NCBI RefSeq assembly: GCF_049059935.1
Contig: NZ_JBMGQR010000025.1
Coordinates: 1-53,082 of the forward strand
Direction: 5' to 3'
Source: JAURVT01 sp049059935
GTDB lineage: Bacteria; Actinomycetota; Actinomycetes; Propionibacteriales; Nocardioidaceae
DNA: 53,082 nucleotides
Position 1 is the first letter of the stretch, and each line of letters starts with the position of its first letter. The notes under the pieces are model-generated. The model did not search any database, was not told the DNA's origin, and saw only the letters and a program-made list of their open reading frames with translations. Positions 15,015 through 22,339 of this stretch are shown here, one piece after another. Position numbers and translations under genes: made by a program.

Positions 15015-16106
15015 TCAGGCGGCCTGGTCGTCGACGGCGCCGAGCCAGGGCTCGAGGCCGTCGGGGCGGCCCTGCCAGCGGCCGAGCCCGGCGGCGAGCT
15101 CGGCGTCGGTCATCAAGGTGGCCTCGAACGCGGCCTCCAGCTCGGCGACGTCGTCGTCGACGCCGCACACGGCGATGCGGGTGTGCGGGGCGCGGTCGCC
15201 CCACGACGAGCACGGTCCGACGCACAGCTGGCCGCCCGCGCCGTCCCAGAGCGCCGCGGTCGTGCGGCCGGGGACCCAGAAGCAGCCGCGCGAGCGACGG
15301 GGTCCGCCGCCGAGCAGCTCGATGTTCTGCACGAGCCGCTCGGGGTGGAACGGGCGCCACGACTCCAGCGTCCGCGTCCAGACGACGTCGCCGCCGCGCA
15401 GCGGGCCGGCGTGCGCGCCGAGGGGGTCGATCCAGGCGTCGGCGCGGCGCACCGAGCGGACGCCCGCGACGAGCACCGTGCCGTCCAGGTCGGACGGACG
15501 GTCGACGACGCCGCAGTCGGGGCGACGCAGCGCCTCGAGCAGCTCGCGTCCGGTGCCGTCGGGCTCGGTGGTGAGCACGACGACGTCGGCGTACTCGAGC
15601 TGCCCGGCGAGCGTCTCGCCCACGCCGCGGTCGTCCTCCGGCGACGTGCCGAGGCCGCGGTCGACGAGGTGGTCGTCGCCGAGCACGTCGTCCACCAGGT
15701 GCTCGCCGTCGACGGCCACCACCACGGACCCGACGCGGGCCGACTCGCGCAGCGGCCGTCCGTCGACGACGGACGTCTCCATGGCCCGGGTGACGAGCAC
15801 CGGGTCGGCGGTGGTGGGCAGGTGGGCGACGAGCACGTCCCAGCGCCCCGAGTGGGCCAGGCGCAACAGCGTCGGCAGGACGTCCTCGCGCAGCGCGCAG
15901 GCGGTGCAGCCGTGGTCGAGGTGCACGACGTGGGTCTCGAGGACGCCGTCGGCCGAGCTGACGACGCGGGTGAGCGTGCCGCTGGCCGGGTCGAGGTCGT
16001 GCCGGACGACGGCCGTGCGCGGCACGTCCCACTGGGCGGCGAGGGTGGTGATCTCCATGGCGGCGGCGTCGATGCCGGCGACGAGCACGACGGGGACGGG
16101 GGTCAT
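15015..16106 (-). CDS. CobW/COG0523-like protein lacking the P-loop (Mrf-like)
   Basis: This 363-aa protein resembles COG0523/CobW metallochaperone GTPases but the N-terminus reads VVLVAGIDAAAMEITTLAAQ, where a GxxGxGKT Walker A motif would be expected. The cysteine motif is present as GCTACALREDVLP. The C-terminal CobW_C-like domain is visible as RPFHPERLVQNIEL ... RSRGCFWVPGR. In mycobacteria a similar protein (Mrf) encoded with the zinc-free ribosomal proteins promotes ribosome hibernation in low zinc; the same gene order and the missing P-loop make that role the best guess. It lies in the operon between L32 and L36. Confidence 0.75.
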   Translation of the reverse strand: MTPVPVVLVAGIDAAAMEITTLAAQWDVPRTAVVRHDLDPASGTLTRVVSSADGVLETHVVHLDHGCTACALREDVLPTLLRLAHSGRWDVLVAHLPTTADPVLVTRAMETSVVDGRPLRESARVGSVVVAVDGEHLVDDVLGDDHLVDRGLGTSPEDDRGVGETLAGQLEYADVVVLTTEPDGTGRELLEALRRPDCGVVDRPSDLDGTVLVAGVRSVRRADAWIDPLGAHAGPLRGGDVVWTRTLESWRPFHPERLVQNIELLGGGPRRSRGCFWVPGRTTAALWDGAGGQLCVGPCSSWGDRAPHTRIAVCGVDDDVAELEAAFEATLMTDAELAAGLGRWQGRPDGLEPWLGAVDDQAA

Positions 16107-16128
16107 CGGTGGGGGCTCCTGGTGGTGG

Positions 16129-16302
16129 TCAGGGACGGGTGGGGTCGACGAGCCCGAGCCGCACGGCCCGGTGCAGGCGGCGCGGCACCAGGTGGGTGGT
16201 GCCGTCGACCGTGACGGGCGCGAGGTCGGGCGCCGCGGCCTTCCACTGCGAGCGGCGGTGACGGGTGTTGCTGCGCGAGGTCCTGCGCTTGGGGACGGCC
16301 AC
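16129..16302 (-). CDS. rpmF: 50S ribosomal protein L32, zinc-free type
   Basis: This 57-aa protein begins MAVPKRRTSRSNTRHRRSQW, the diagnostic L32 N-terminus. It has no cysteine, whereas the zinc-binding L32 has a four-cysteine ribbon. It starts with GTG three bases after the S14 stop codon. It belongs to the Zur-type island. Inclusion of a zinc-free L32 in this operon is less common than L28-L33-S14-S18 in mycobacteria. Confidence 0.9.
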   Translation of the reverse strand: MAVPKRRTSRSNTRHRRSQWKAAAPDLAPVTVDGTTHLVPRRLHRAVRLGLVDPTRP

Positions 16303-16305
16303 GGC

Positions 16306-16608
16306 TTACCAGCTCGACTTCGTGATGCCGGGCAGCTCGCCCCGGTGGGCGAGCGTGCGGAAGCGCACGCGGGACACGCCGGCCTTGCGCAGGTAGCCGC
16401 GCGGGCGCCCGTCCACCTGGTCGCGGTTGCGCAGGCGCACCGGCGAGGAGTCGCGCGGCAGCGCCGCCAGCGCCTGGACGGCCGCGTCGCGCTCGACGGG
16501 GTCGGTCGCCGTGCGGATCGTCTCCTTGAGCCTCGCGCGGCGCTCGGCGTGGCGGGCGACGGTGCGCTCGCGCCGGGCCTGGGCGGCGATCTTGGACGTC
16601 TTGGCCAT
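16306..16608 (-). CDS. rpsN: 30S ribosomal protein S14, zinc-free type
   Basis: This 100-aa protein begins MAKTSKIAAQARRERTVARH and ends with GELPGITKSSW, the long zinc-independent form of S14; the short zinc-binding form is about 61 residues with CxxC motifs. It has no cysteine. Its ATG shares a base with the L33 stop codon (TGATG), so translation is coupled. It is part of the L28-L33-S14-L32 run. Confidence 0.95.
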   Translation of the reverse strand: MAKTSKIAAQARRERTVARHAERRARLKETIRTATDPVERDAAVQALAALPRDSSPVRLRNRDQVDGRPRGYLRKAGVSRVRFRTLAHRGELPGITKSSW

Positions 16609-16775
16609 CAGCGCTCCTCCTTGAACTCGACGTGCCGTCGCAGCACGGGGTCGTACTTGCGCAGCAGGAGGCGGTCGGGGTCGTTGCGGCGGTTCTTGCG
16701 CGTCACGTACGTGGTGCCGGTGCCCGCGGTCGACCGCAGCCTGACCTTCGGACGGACGTCGGTGCTGCGTGCCAT
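16608..16775 (-). CDS. rpmG: 50S ribosomal protein L33, zinc-free type
   Basis: This 55-aa protein begins MARSTDVRPKVRLRSTAGTG and contains TYVTRKNRRNDPDRLLLRKYDP, the L33 signature. All zinc-ligand cysteines are missing. Its start codon overlaps the L28 stop by one base and its stop overlaps the S14 start by one base, showing tight translational coupling. Confidence 0.95.
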   Translation of the reverse strand: MARSTDVRPKVRLRSTAGTGTTYVTRKNRRNDPDRLLLRKYDPVLRRHVEFKEER

Positions 16776-17011
16776 CAGAGCCTCACCCCGCGCGCCCGCA
16801 GGTCGGCGAGCACGGCGTCGATGCCACGCCGGTCGACGATCTTGATGCCGCGTGCGCTCAGGCGCAGCGTGACGTTCCGGCCGAGGCTCGGCGCCCAGTA
16901 CCGCTTGCTCTGGATGTTGACGTCCCACCGCCGCCGCGTGCGGCGGTGCGAGTGGGAGACGTTGTTGCCGAACGAGGGACGCGCCCCCGTCACCTGGCAG
17001 ACCTGCGCCAC
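16775..17011 (-). CDS. rpmB: 50S ribosomal protein L28, zinc-free type
   Basis: This 78-aa protein begins MAQVCQVTGARPSFGNNVSH and includes RRTRRRWDVNIQSKRYW, the L28 signature. It keeps only one N-terminal cysteine and lacks the second CxxC pair, so it cannot form the usual zinc site. The start is GTG with a strong GGAGGAGGAGG upstream. It is the first gene of the minus-strand island; the Zur-type palindrome lies 40 bases upstream of its start. Confidence 0.93.
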   Translation of the reverse strand: MAQVCQVTGARPSFGNNVSHSHRRTRRRWDVNIQSKRYWAPSLGRNVTLRLSARGIKIVDRRGIDAVLADLRARGVRL

Positions 17012-17050
17012 GGACTTCCTCCTCCTCCGACGAGCGAGTACAGTCGCTCA

Positions 17051-17065
17051 TGACAATCATTGTCG
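17051..17065. promoter_or_regulatory. Zur-type operator between L28 operon and L31B
   Basis: TGACAATCATTGTCG contains the perfect 13-base palindrome GACAATCATTGTC (17052-17064). This fits the TGAxAATnATTxTCA style of actinobacterial Zur sites. It lies midway in the 85-base region between two divergent zinc-free ribosomal genes, so one operator can repress both when zinc is plentiful. Confidence 0.8.
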
Positions 17066-17096
17066 ATAAGCGTATCCGACCACGAGGAGCCCTCGA

Positions 17097-17426
17097 ATGC
17101 AAGACGCCATCCACCCCGCCTACCGGCCCGTGGTGTTCCGTGACCGCTCGGGCGGCCTGTCGTTCCTGACCCGATCGACGCGCACCTCGACCGAGACGGT
17201 CGAGTGGGAGGACGGTCGCAGCTACCCGGTCGTCGACGTGGACGTCTCGGTCGCCAGCCACCCGTGGTGGACCGGGCGCGGGCGCGTGCTCGACACCGAG
17301 GGGCGCGTCGAGGCGTTCGAGCGCCGGTACGGCCGCGGACGGAGCCAGGCGCACCGCAGCCCCGCCCCGGACGCCCGGGACGGGGCTGGTGGTGACGCGG
17401 TCGGTCCTGACGGACCTCGATCCTGA
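17097..17426 (+). CDS. rpmE2: 50S ribosomal protein L31, type B
   Basis: This 109-aa protein begins MQDAIHPAYRPVVFRDRSGG and contains FLTRSTRTSTETVEWEDG and a SHPWWTGRGRVLDTEGRVEAF stretch, all diagnostic of type B L31, the version without the CxxC zinc motif. The core ends near residue 80 (RRYGRG); the remaining tail of about 27 residues is low-complexity and unusual for the family. GAGGAG lies a few bases upstream of the ATG. It is divergent from the L28 operon and shares the Zur-type palindrome. Confidence 0.95.
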   Translation: MQDAIHPAYRPVVFRDRSGGLSFLTRSTRTSTETVEWEDGRSYPVVDVDVSVASHPWWTGRGRVLDTEGRVEAFERRYGRGRSQAHRSPAPDARDGAGGDAVGPDGPRS

Positions 17427-17475
17427 CGAGCCAGGGTCCTGACGGACACCGCACCCGACGGGCGGGCGGTCGAGA

Positions 17476-17715
17476 TCAGGCGCTGTGCGTGCCGCCGTGC
17501 TGCTCGCCGGCCTCGGGGGCGTCCTCGACGACCTCCTCGACGACGTCGTCGGTGCCGGCCTCGACCGGCGACGGCTGCGCGTCCAGGGCGTCGGTCTGGG
17601 TCTGCCAGACCTGCTTGAAGATCGGGCCGTCGGCGTCCTGGGGCTCGGGCAGGGGCAGTCCAGCGTCCGCGGTGCTCTCGTCGACCGTGAGGTCGGTGCT
17701 CGTCGTCGTCGCCAT
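17476..17715 (-). CDS. small acidic protein of unknown function
   Basis: This 79-aa acidic protein begins MATTTSTDLTVDESTADAG and contains the segment PIFKQVWQTQTDALDAQPSP, then a Glu/Asp/Val-rich tail. It has no signal peptide, cysteine or membrane segment. The ATG at 17715 has GAGGGA 5-6 bases upstream and is preferred over a start at 17760. No family is recognised. It converges with the L31B gene and is divergent from the DUF4232 lipoprotein gene. Confidence 0.5.
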   Translation of the reverse strand: MATTTSTDLTVDESTADAGLPLPEPQDADGPIFKQVWQTQTDALDAQPSPVEAGTDDVVEEVVEDAPEAGEQHGGTHSA

Positions 17716-17843
17716 GATGGTCCCTCGTGCTCCCTCGGACGACCACGGTCGGTCATCCATGTGAGGTAACTGTGACGCGTGGGGCGGCGTTTCGCCACTT
17801 CTTGCCGTCGTGGCGGTCGGGTGGAGAGCCGGGGACCGCGAGA

Positions 17844-17862
17844 TACGGTTGCAACATGCAAC
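17844..17862 (+). promoter_or_regulatory. -10 element and dyad over the start codon
   Basis: TACGGT at 17844-17849 ends 6 bases before the ATG, so the lipoprotein mRNA is probably leaderless. GTTGCA at 17848-17853 is perfectly inverted as TGCAAC at 17857-17862, with the ATG in between. A protein bound to this dyad would cover the transcription start. Confidence 0.45.
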
Positions 17863-18482
17863 TGAAACACGGATGTCTCATCGGCCTCGGGGCCGCCGTG
17901 CTGGTGCTGTCGGGGTGCGGCGCGGGCTCCGCCGGCGACGCGGCCCCGGCGGCCCCGAGCGCGCACGTCGAGACCCGTTCCGACGCTGCCACGGCGCCCG
18001 CGACGTCGGCGTCGCCGTCGGCCGGACCGACGCGGTCTCCCGCCACCGACGGCGCCTCGTCGGGCGTGCCCCTGTGCGGCACGCCCGACCTCGCGGTCAG
18101 CCTGCGGACGCCCGCGGGCGGCGGCACCGCCGGCTCCACCTACCGCGAGCTCGTGCTGCGCAACGACAGCGGCCACCGCTGCAGCCTGGACGGCTGGTCG
18201 GGCGTCTCGTTCGTGGCGGGTGACGCCGGACGGCAGGTGGGCAGGGCTGCCTCGCGGGTCGACGCGGGCCGTCGGTCCCGCGTGGTCCTCGCCGCCGGGG
18301 GTGTCGCGACCGAGCGGCTGCGGCAGGTCGACCCCGGTGCGCAGGGGTGCCGCACCACCGAGGTCGACGGGCTGCGCGTCTACCCGCCGCACAACCGGGA
18401 GTCGGCCTTCGTCCGGGTGCCGGTGACGGCGTGCGCGTCGGCGTCGGTCGACCAGCTGCAGGTGTCCCCGGTCGCCGGCTGA
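17856..18482 (+). CDS. DUF4232 domain lipoprotein
   Basis: This 208-aa protein has a lipoprotein signal (VLVLSGC, lipid-modified Cys21), a Ser/Thr/Ala/Pro-rich linker to about residue 70, then a DUF4232 beta-sandwich. That domain begins with CGTPDLAVSLRTPAGGGTAG, continues with YRELVLRNDSGHRCSLDGWSG and ends with the last cysteine in VTACASASV. Four cysteines could form two disulfides. DUF4232 proteins are cell-surface lipoproteins of actinobacteria with no established function. Its transcript is probably leaderless. Confidence 0.85.
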   Translation: MQLKHGCLIGLGAAVLVLSGCGAGSAGDAAPAAPSAHVETRSDAATAPATSASPSAGPTRSPATDGASSGVPLCGTPDLAVSLRTPAGGGTAGSTYRELVLRNDSGHRCSLDGWSGVSFVAGDAGRQVGRAASRVDAGRRSRVVLAAGGVATERLRQVDPGAQGCRTTEVDGLRVYPPHNRESAFVRVPVTACASASVDQLQVSPVAG

Positions 18483-18492
18483 CCGGGGTGGC

Positions 18493-19353
18493 TCAGGAGT
18501 AGTCGTAGAAGCCGCGGCCGGTCTTCTTGCCGACCAGGCCGGCGTCGACCATCCGGTCGAGCAGCGGGGGCGGGGAGTACAGCGGCTCCTTGAACTCGCC
18601 GTACATCGACAGCCCGATCGCGCGCACCGTGTCCAGGCCGATCAGGTCGCTCAGGGCGAGGGGGCCCATCGGGTGGCCGCAGCCGAGGACCATGCCCTGG
18701 TCGATGTCCTCGGCCGAGGCGTAGCCGGCCTCGTACATCCGGATCGCCGACAGCAGGTAGGGCACGAGCAGGCTGTTGACCACGAACCCGGCGCGGTCGG
18801 TGGCCTCGATCGGCTCCTTGCCCAGGCTCTCGCTGACGAACGTCCGCATCCGCTCCTGGGTGTCCTTGGACGTGGTCAGCGACGGCACCAGCTCGACGAG
18901 CTGCATCACCGGGGCGGGGTTGAAGAAGTGCACGCCCATCACCTGGCCGGGGCGTCCCGACACCGCGCCGAGCTTGACGATCGGGATCGAGGAGGTGTTG
19001 GACGCGAGCACCGCGTCGTCCTGGGTGAGGATCGCGCCGATCCGGGTGAACAGGTCGAGCTTGGTCCGCTCGTCCTCCGAGGCCGCCTCGACGACGAGGT
19101 CGCGGTCGGCGAGGTCGTCCAGGCTGGTGCTGAAGCCGAGCCTGCCAGCGGCCGCCGCGTGCTCGTCGTCGGTGATCTTCCCGCGCCCGAGCGCGCGGTC
19201 CAGCGACGCCTCGACCCGCTTCTGCGCACGGTCGGCAGCGTCCTGGTCGATCTCGACCACCACGGTGTCCAGGCCGGACCGGGCCGTGACCTCGGCGATG
19301 CCCGAGCCCATCAGCCCTCCGCCCACGACGCCCACACGTGCGATCTTGCTCAT
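18493..19353 (-). CDS. 3-hydroxybutyryl-CoA dehydrogenase family protein
   Basis: This 286-aa protein has the usual length of Hbd/FadB2-type 3-hydroxyacyl-CoA dehydrogenases. The NAD-binding motif VGVVGGGLMGSGIAEV is at residues 7-22, SNTSSIPI is near 120, and the catalytic His-Glu region shows as GVHFFNPAPVMQLVELVP. The C-terminal domain has GFVVNSLLVPYL and HPMGPLALSDLIGLD, then KKTGRGFYDYS at the end. It converts (S)-3-hydroxybutyryl-CoA and acetoacetyl-CoA in the cytoplasm. No thiolase or crotonase is adjacent, so the pathway partners are elsewhere. Confidence 0.93.
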   Translation of the reverse strand: MSKIARVGVVGGGLMGSGIAEVTARSGLDTVVVEIDQDAADRAQKRVEASLDRALGRGKITDDEHAAAAGRLGFSTSLDDLADRDLVVEAASEDERTKLDLFTRIGAILTQDDAVLASNTSSIPIVKLGAVSGRPGQVMGVHFFNPAPVMQLVELVPSLTTSKDTQERMRTFVSESLGKEPIEATDRAGFVVNSLLVPYLLSAIRMYEAGYASAEDIDQGMVLGCGHPMGPLALSDLIGLDTVRAIGLSMYGEFKEPLYSPPPLLDRMVDAGLVGKKTGRGFYDYS

Positions 19354-19471
19354 CTGTCTCCTCCAGGGTCCTGCGGTCGACCCCCAGCATGCCCCGGTGA
19401 CGGCCCGCCGGGCCGACGGGGGCGCGGGCCGTCGAGGTCGTCCAGATGGGGGATGTGTCCTACCTCACTGT

Positions 19472-19485
19472 TGTGAGCGTTCACA
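19472..19485. promoter_or_regulatory. upstream LacI-type operator of the ara operon
   Basis: TGTGAGCGTTCACA is a near-perfect 14-base dyad. It lies in the 316-base region between the dehydrogenase gene and the ara operon, 79 bases upstream of a second similar site, so DNA looping by the LacI-family regulator is possible. Confidence 0.65.
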
Positions 19486-19536
19486 TTATCTCGCCGCTCG
19501 CGGCGGACGGATCGCCGACGAGTTGGCCGACAACGG

Positions 19537-19566
19537 TTGACACCGCAGAATGTTAACGCTCACACT
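19537..19566 (+). promoter_or_regulatory. ara operon promoter with overlapping operator
   Basis: TTGACA at 19537-19542 is a perfect -35. CACACT at 19561-19566 is the best -10 candidate with an 18-base spacer. The operator TGTTAACGCTCACA occupies 19551-19564, so bound repressor would occlude the promoter. The leader to the GTG at 19670 is about 97 bases, with a GGAGG Shine-Dalgarno. Nothing else was seen in the 316-base gap. Confidence 0.65.
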
Positions 19567-19669
19567 CTGACCACAGGTGACACCAGTCACAGCGGATCGC
19601 GGGGTCGTCCCCGCGGACGCAGCGGTGCCGGCCAGGGCCACAGCACCCGGTTCAGATGGAGGAAGACCA

Positions 19670-20656
19670 GTGTTGAAGAAGATCATCACCGTCGCGGCGA
19701 GCGCCGTCGTCGTCACCGCCCTGTCCGCCTGCGGCGGCGGGAGCAGCAGCAACGCCGGCGGGGCCTCGGGCGGTGACGGGGGCGGCGCCATCACGATGGG
19801 CTTCGCCCAGGTCGGCGCCGAGAGCGGCTGGCGCACGGCCAACACCACGTCCGTGCAGGAGTCGGCGAAGGCCGCCGGGATCGAGCTGAAGTTCTCCGAC
19901 GCGCAGCAGAAGCAGGAGAACCAGATCAAGGCGATCCGCTCCTACATCCAGCAGAAGGTGGACGTGATCGCCTTCAGCCCCGTGGTCGAGACCGGCTGGG
20001 ACACCGTCCTGCTCGAGGCCAAGCGCGCGCAGATCCCGGTGATCCTCACCGACCGCGCCGTCGACTCCGAGGACGACTCGCTCTACGAGACCTTCATCGG
20101 CTCGGACTTCGTCAAGGAGGGCGAGAAGGCCGGCGAGTGGCTCGTCAAGGAGGCCGGCAGCGAGCCGACCAACGTCGTCGAGATCCAGGGCACCACCGGC
20201 GCGGCCCCCGCGATCGACCGCAAGAAGGGCTTCGAGGACGCCACCAAGAGCGCCTCGAACATCAAGGTCGTCGCCTCGCAGACCGGTGACTTCACCCGCT
20301 CGGGCGGCAAGCAGGTCATGGAGGCCTTCTTGAAGTCCAACCCCGACATCGACGTGGTCTACGCCCACAACGACGACATGGGTCTCGGCGCGATCGAGGC
20401 CATCGAGGCCGCCGGCAAGGTGCCCGGCAAGGACATCAAGATCATCACCGTCGACGCCGTCAAGGACGGCATGACGGCGCTGTCCGAGGGCAAGATCAAC
20501 TTCATCGTCGAGTGCAACCCGCTGCTCGGCGACCAGCTGATGGACGCCGCCGAGAAGGTCGTCGCCGGTGACGAGGTCCCCAAGCGGATCGAGACCGAGG
20601 AGACCACGTTCGACCAGGAGCAGGCCAAGGCCGCCCTGCCGGACCGTCAGTACTGA
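19670..20656 (+). CDS. sugar ABC transporter substrate-binding lipoprotein (YtfQ-like)
   Basis: This 328-aa protein has a lipobox (VVVTALSAC, Cys21) and a type I sugar-binding fold. The start of the mature part, TMGFAQVGAESGWRTANT, and the segments QQKQENQIKAIRSYI, IDRKKGFEDA and GDFTRSGGKQVMEAFLKS closely follow E. coli YtfQ, the galactofuranose-binding protein. YVYAHNDDMGLGAIEA-type residues are present as VVYAHNDDMGLGAIEAIEA. With two different permeases downstream and araBDA in the same operon, the ligand is probably L-arabinose, perhaps its furanose form. The start is GTG, with GGAGGAAG 6 bases upstream. Confidence 0.9.
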   Translation: MLKKIITVAASAVVVTALSACGGGSSSNAGGASGGDGGGAITMGFAQVGAESGWRTANTTSVQESAKAAGIELKFSDAQQKQENQIKAIRSYIQQKVDVIAFSPVVETGWDTVLLEAKRAQIPVILTDRAVDSEDDSLYETFIGSDFVKEGEKAGEWLVKEAGSEPTNVVEIQGTTGAAPAIDRKKGFEDATKSASNIKVVASQTGDFTRSGGKQVMEAFLKSNPDIDVVYAHNDDMGLGAIEAIEAAGKVPGKDIKIITVDAVKDGMTALSEGKINFIVECNPLLGDQLMDAAEKVVAGDEVPKRIETEETTFDQEQAKAALPDRQY

Positions 20657-20693
20657 TCCCGACCAGGCACCGCTGACGCACCACGAACAGCGG

Positions 20694-20725
20694 CCCCCGC
20701 CACCCGCCGGGTGTGGTGGCGGGGG
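20694..20725 (+). terminator. intercistronic hairpin after the binding-protein gene
   Basis: CCCCCGCCACC at 20694-20704 is perfectly inverted as GGTGGCGGGGG at 20715-20725 with a 10-base loop. It lies between the binding protein and ATPase genes, where such hairpins often attenuate or stabilise mRNA so that more binding protein than transporter is made. Confidence 0.6.
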
Positions 20726-20767
20726 TCGCTCTCCACACCCGCACCCGACGCACCAGCAGAGGCAGAC

Positions 20768-22339
20768 ATGACGCAGACGCAGGCGGACCCCCGCCCCACG
20801 ACCGCCGAGGCGGTGGTCCAGATGCGTGGCATCTCGATCGAGTTCCCGGGCGTCAAGGCCCTGCAGGACGTCGACCTGACCCTGCGCGCCGGCGAGGTGC
20901 ACGCCCTCATGGGCGAGAACGGCGCCGGCAAGTCCACGCTGATCAAGGCCCTCACCGGGGTCTACACGGCCGACTCGGGCACCACGACCCTCGGCGGCGT
21001 GCAGGTCGACTTCCACGGCCCGGCCGCCGCGCAGGCGGCGGGCATCAGCACGGTCTACCAGGAGGTCAACCTCTGCGCGAACCTCTCGGTGGCCGAGAAC
21101 ATCCTGCTCGGGCGCGAGCCGCGCCGGCTCGGCCGCATCGACGGTCGTGCGATGCGCGCCCGTGCCACCGAGGTGCTGGCCCGGATGGGCCTGGACGTCG
21201 ATCCCGGCTCGATCCTGTCGAGCCACCCCATCGCGATCCAGCAGCTGGTCGCCATCGCCCGCGCGGTCGAGATCGACTCCCGCGTGCTGATCCTCGACGA
21301 GCCCACGTCCAGCCTCGACGCCGACGAGGTCGCCGAGCTGTTCCGCGTGATCCGGTCGTTGCGCGACGAGGGCGTCGCGATCGTGTTCGTCTCGCACTTC
21401 CTCGAGCAGGTCTTCGAGATCTCCGACCGCATGACGGTGCTGCGCAACGGCCGCCTGGTCGGCGAGTACGAGACCGCGGGCCTCACCCGCCTCGAGCTGG
21501 TCTCGGCGATGCTCGGGCGCGAGATGGACCTGCTCGAGGAGATCGAGCGGGCCGTCGCCGACGTGGAGCCCGCCGCCGTCGCCCCGCTGCTCAAGGCCAC
21601 GGGCCTCGGACGCACGGGCGCGATCGAGCCGTTCGACCTCGAGGTCCGTCCGGGGGAGGTGGTCGGCCTGGCCGGCCTGCTCGGCTCGGGACGTACCGAG
21701 CTCGCGCGGCTGCTGTTCGCGGCCGACCGTCCCGACACCGGCCACGTGGAGGTCGACGGGACGACGCTGCGGATGCGCAGCCCGCGCTCGGCGATCGCCG
21801 CCGGGATCGCGTTCTGCAGCGAGGACCGCAAGGGCGAGGGCCTCGTCGCCGACCTGTCGATCCGCGACAACCTCGTGCTGGCCATGCAGGCCGCGCGCGG
21901 CTGGGCGCGCCCCATCCCGCGCCGCACCAAGGACGAGCTCGTCGCGAAGTACATCGAGGCGCTCGACATCCGGCCGGGCAACCCCGACGCGCTCATCGGC
22001 AACCTGTCGGGCGGCAACCAGCAGAAGGTGCTGCTCGCCCGCTGGCTCGTCACCGAGCCCAAGCTGCTGATCCTCGACGAGCCCACCCGCGGCATCGACG
22101 TCGGCGCCAAGGCGCAGATCCAGAAGCTCGTCGCCGACCTCGCCGCCGCCGGCATGGCCGTGGTCTACATCTCCGCCGAGCTCGAGGAGGTGGTCCGCCT
22201 CAGCGACCGCGTCGTCGTGCTCCGCGACCGTCGCCTGATCGCCGAGCTCGACGGCCGCGACGTCACCGTCTCCGAGGTCATGGGCCTCATCGCCAGCGGC
22301 GACCCCGCGTCGTCCGACACCGAGAGGAGGGCCTCGTGA
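20768..22339 (+). CDS. sugar ABC transporter ATP-binding protein (YtfR-like)
   Basis: This 523-aa protein is a tandem-ATPase sugar importer subunit. The first domain has Walker A GENGAGKST, the HPIAIQQL region and Walker B VLILDEPTSSLD. The second has the degenerate GLLGSGRTEL loop usual for the second half of these proteins, the signature LSGGNQQKV and LLILDEPTRGID. It energises import through the two permeases encoded next. The ATG at 20768 gives the normal family length. Its stop overlaps the GTG of the first permease by four bases. Confidence 0.95.
   Translation: MTQTQADPRPTTAEAVVQMRGISIEFPGVKALQDVDLTLRAGEVHALMGENGAGKSTLIKALTGVYTADSGTTTLGGVQVDFHGPAAAQAAGISTVYQEVNLCANLSVAENILLGREPRRLGRIDGRAMRARATEVLARMGLDVDPGSILSSHPIAIQQLVAIARAVEIDSRVLILDEPTSSLDADEVAELFRVIRSLRDEGVAIVFVSHFLEQVFEISDRMTVLRNGRLVGEYETAGLTRLELVSAMLGREMDLLEEIERAVADVEPAAVAPLLKATGLGRTGAIEPFDLEVRPGEVVGLAGLLGSGRTELARLLFAADRPDTGHVEVDGTTLRMRSPRSAIAAGIAFCSEDRKGEGLVADLSIRDNLVLAMQAARGWARPIPRRTKDELVAKYIEALDIRPGNPDALIGNLSGGNQQKVLLARWLVTEPKLLILDEPTRGIDVGAKAQIQKLVADLAAAGMAVVYISAELEEVVRLSDRVVVLRDRRLIAELDGRDVTVSEVMGLIASGDPASSDTERRAS

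Noticed and set aside
17841..17849. GAGATACGG before the DUF4232 lipoprotein as a Family B remnant
   Set aside because: It has no inverted arm and is better explained by the -10 element TACGGT.
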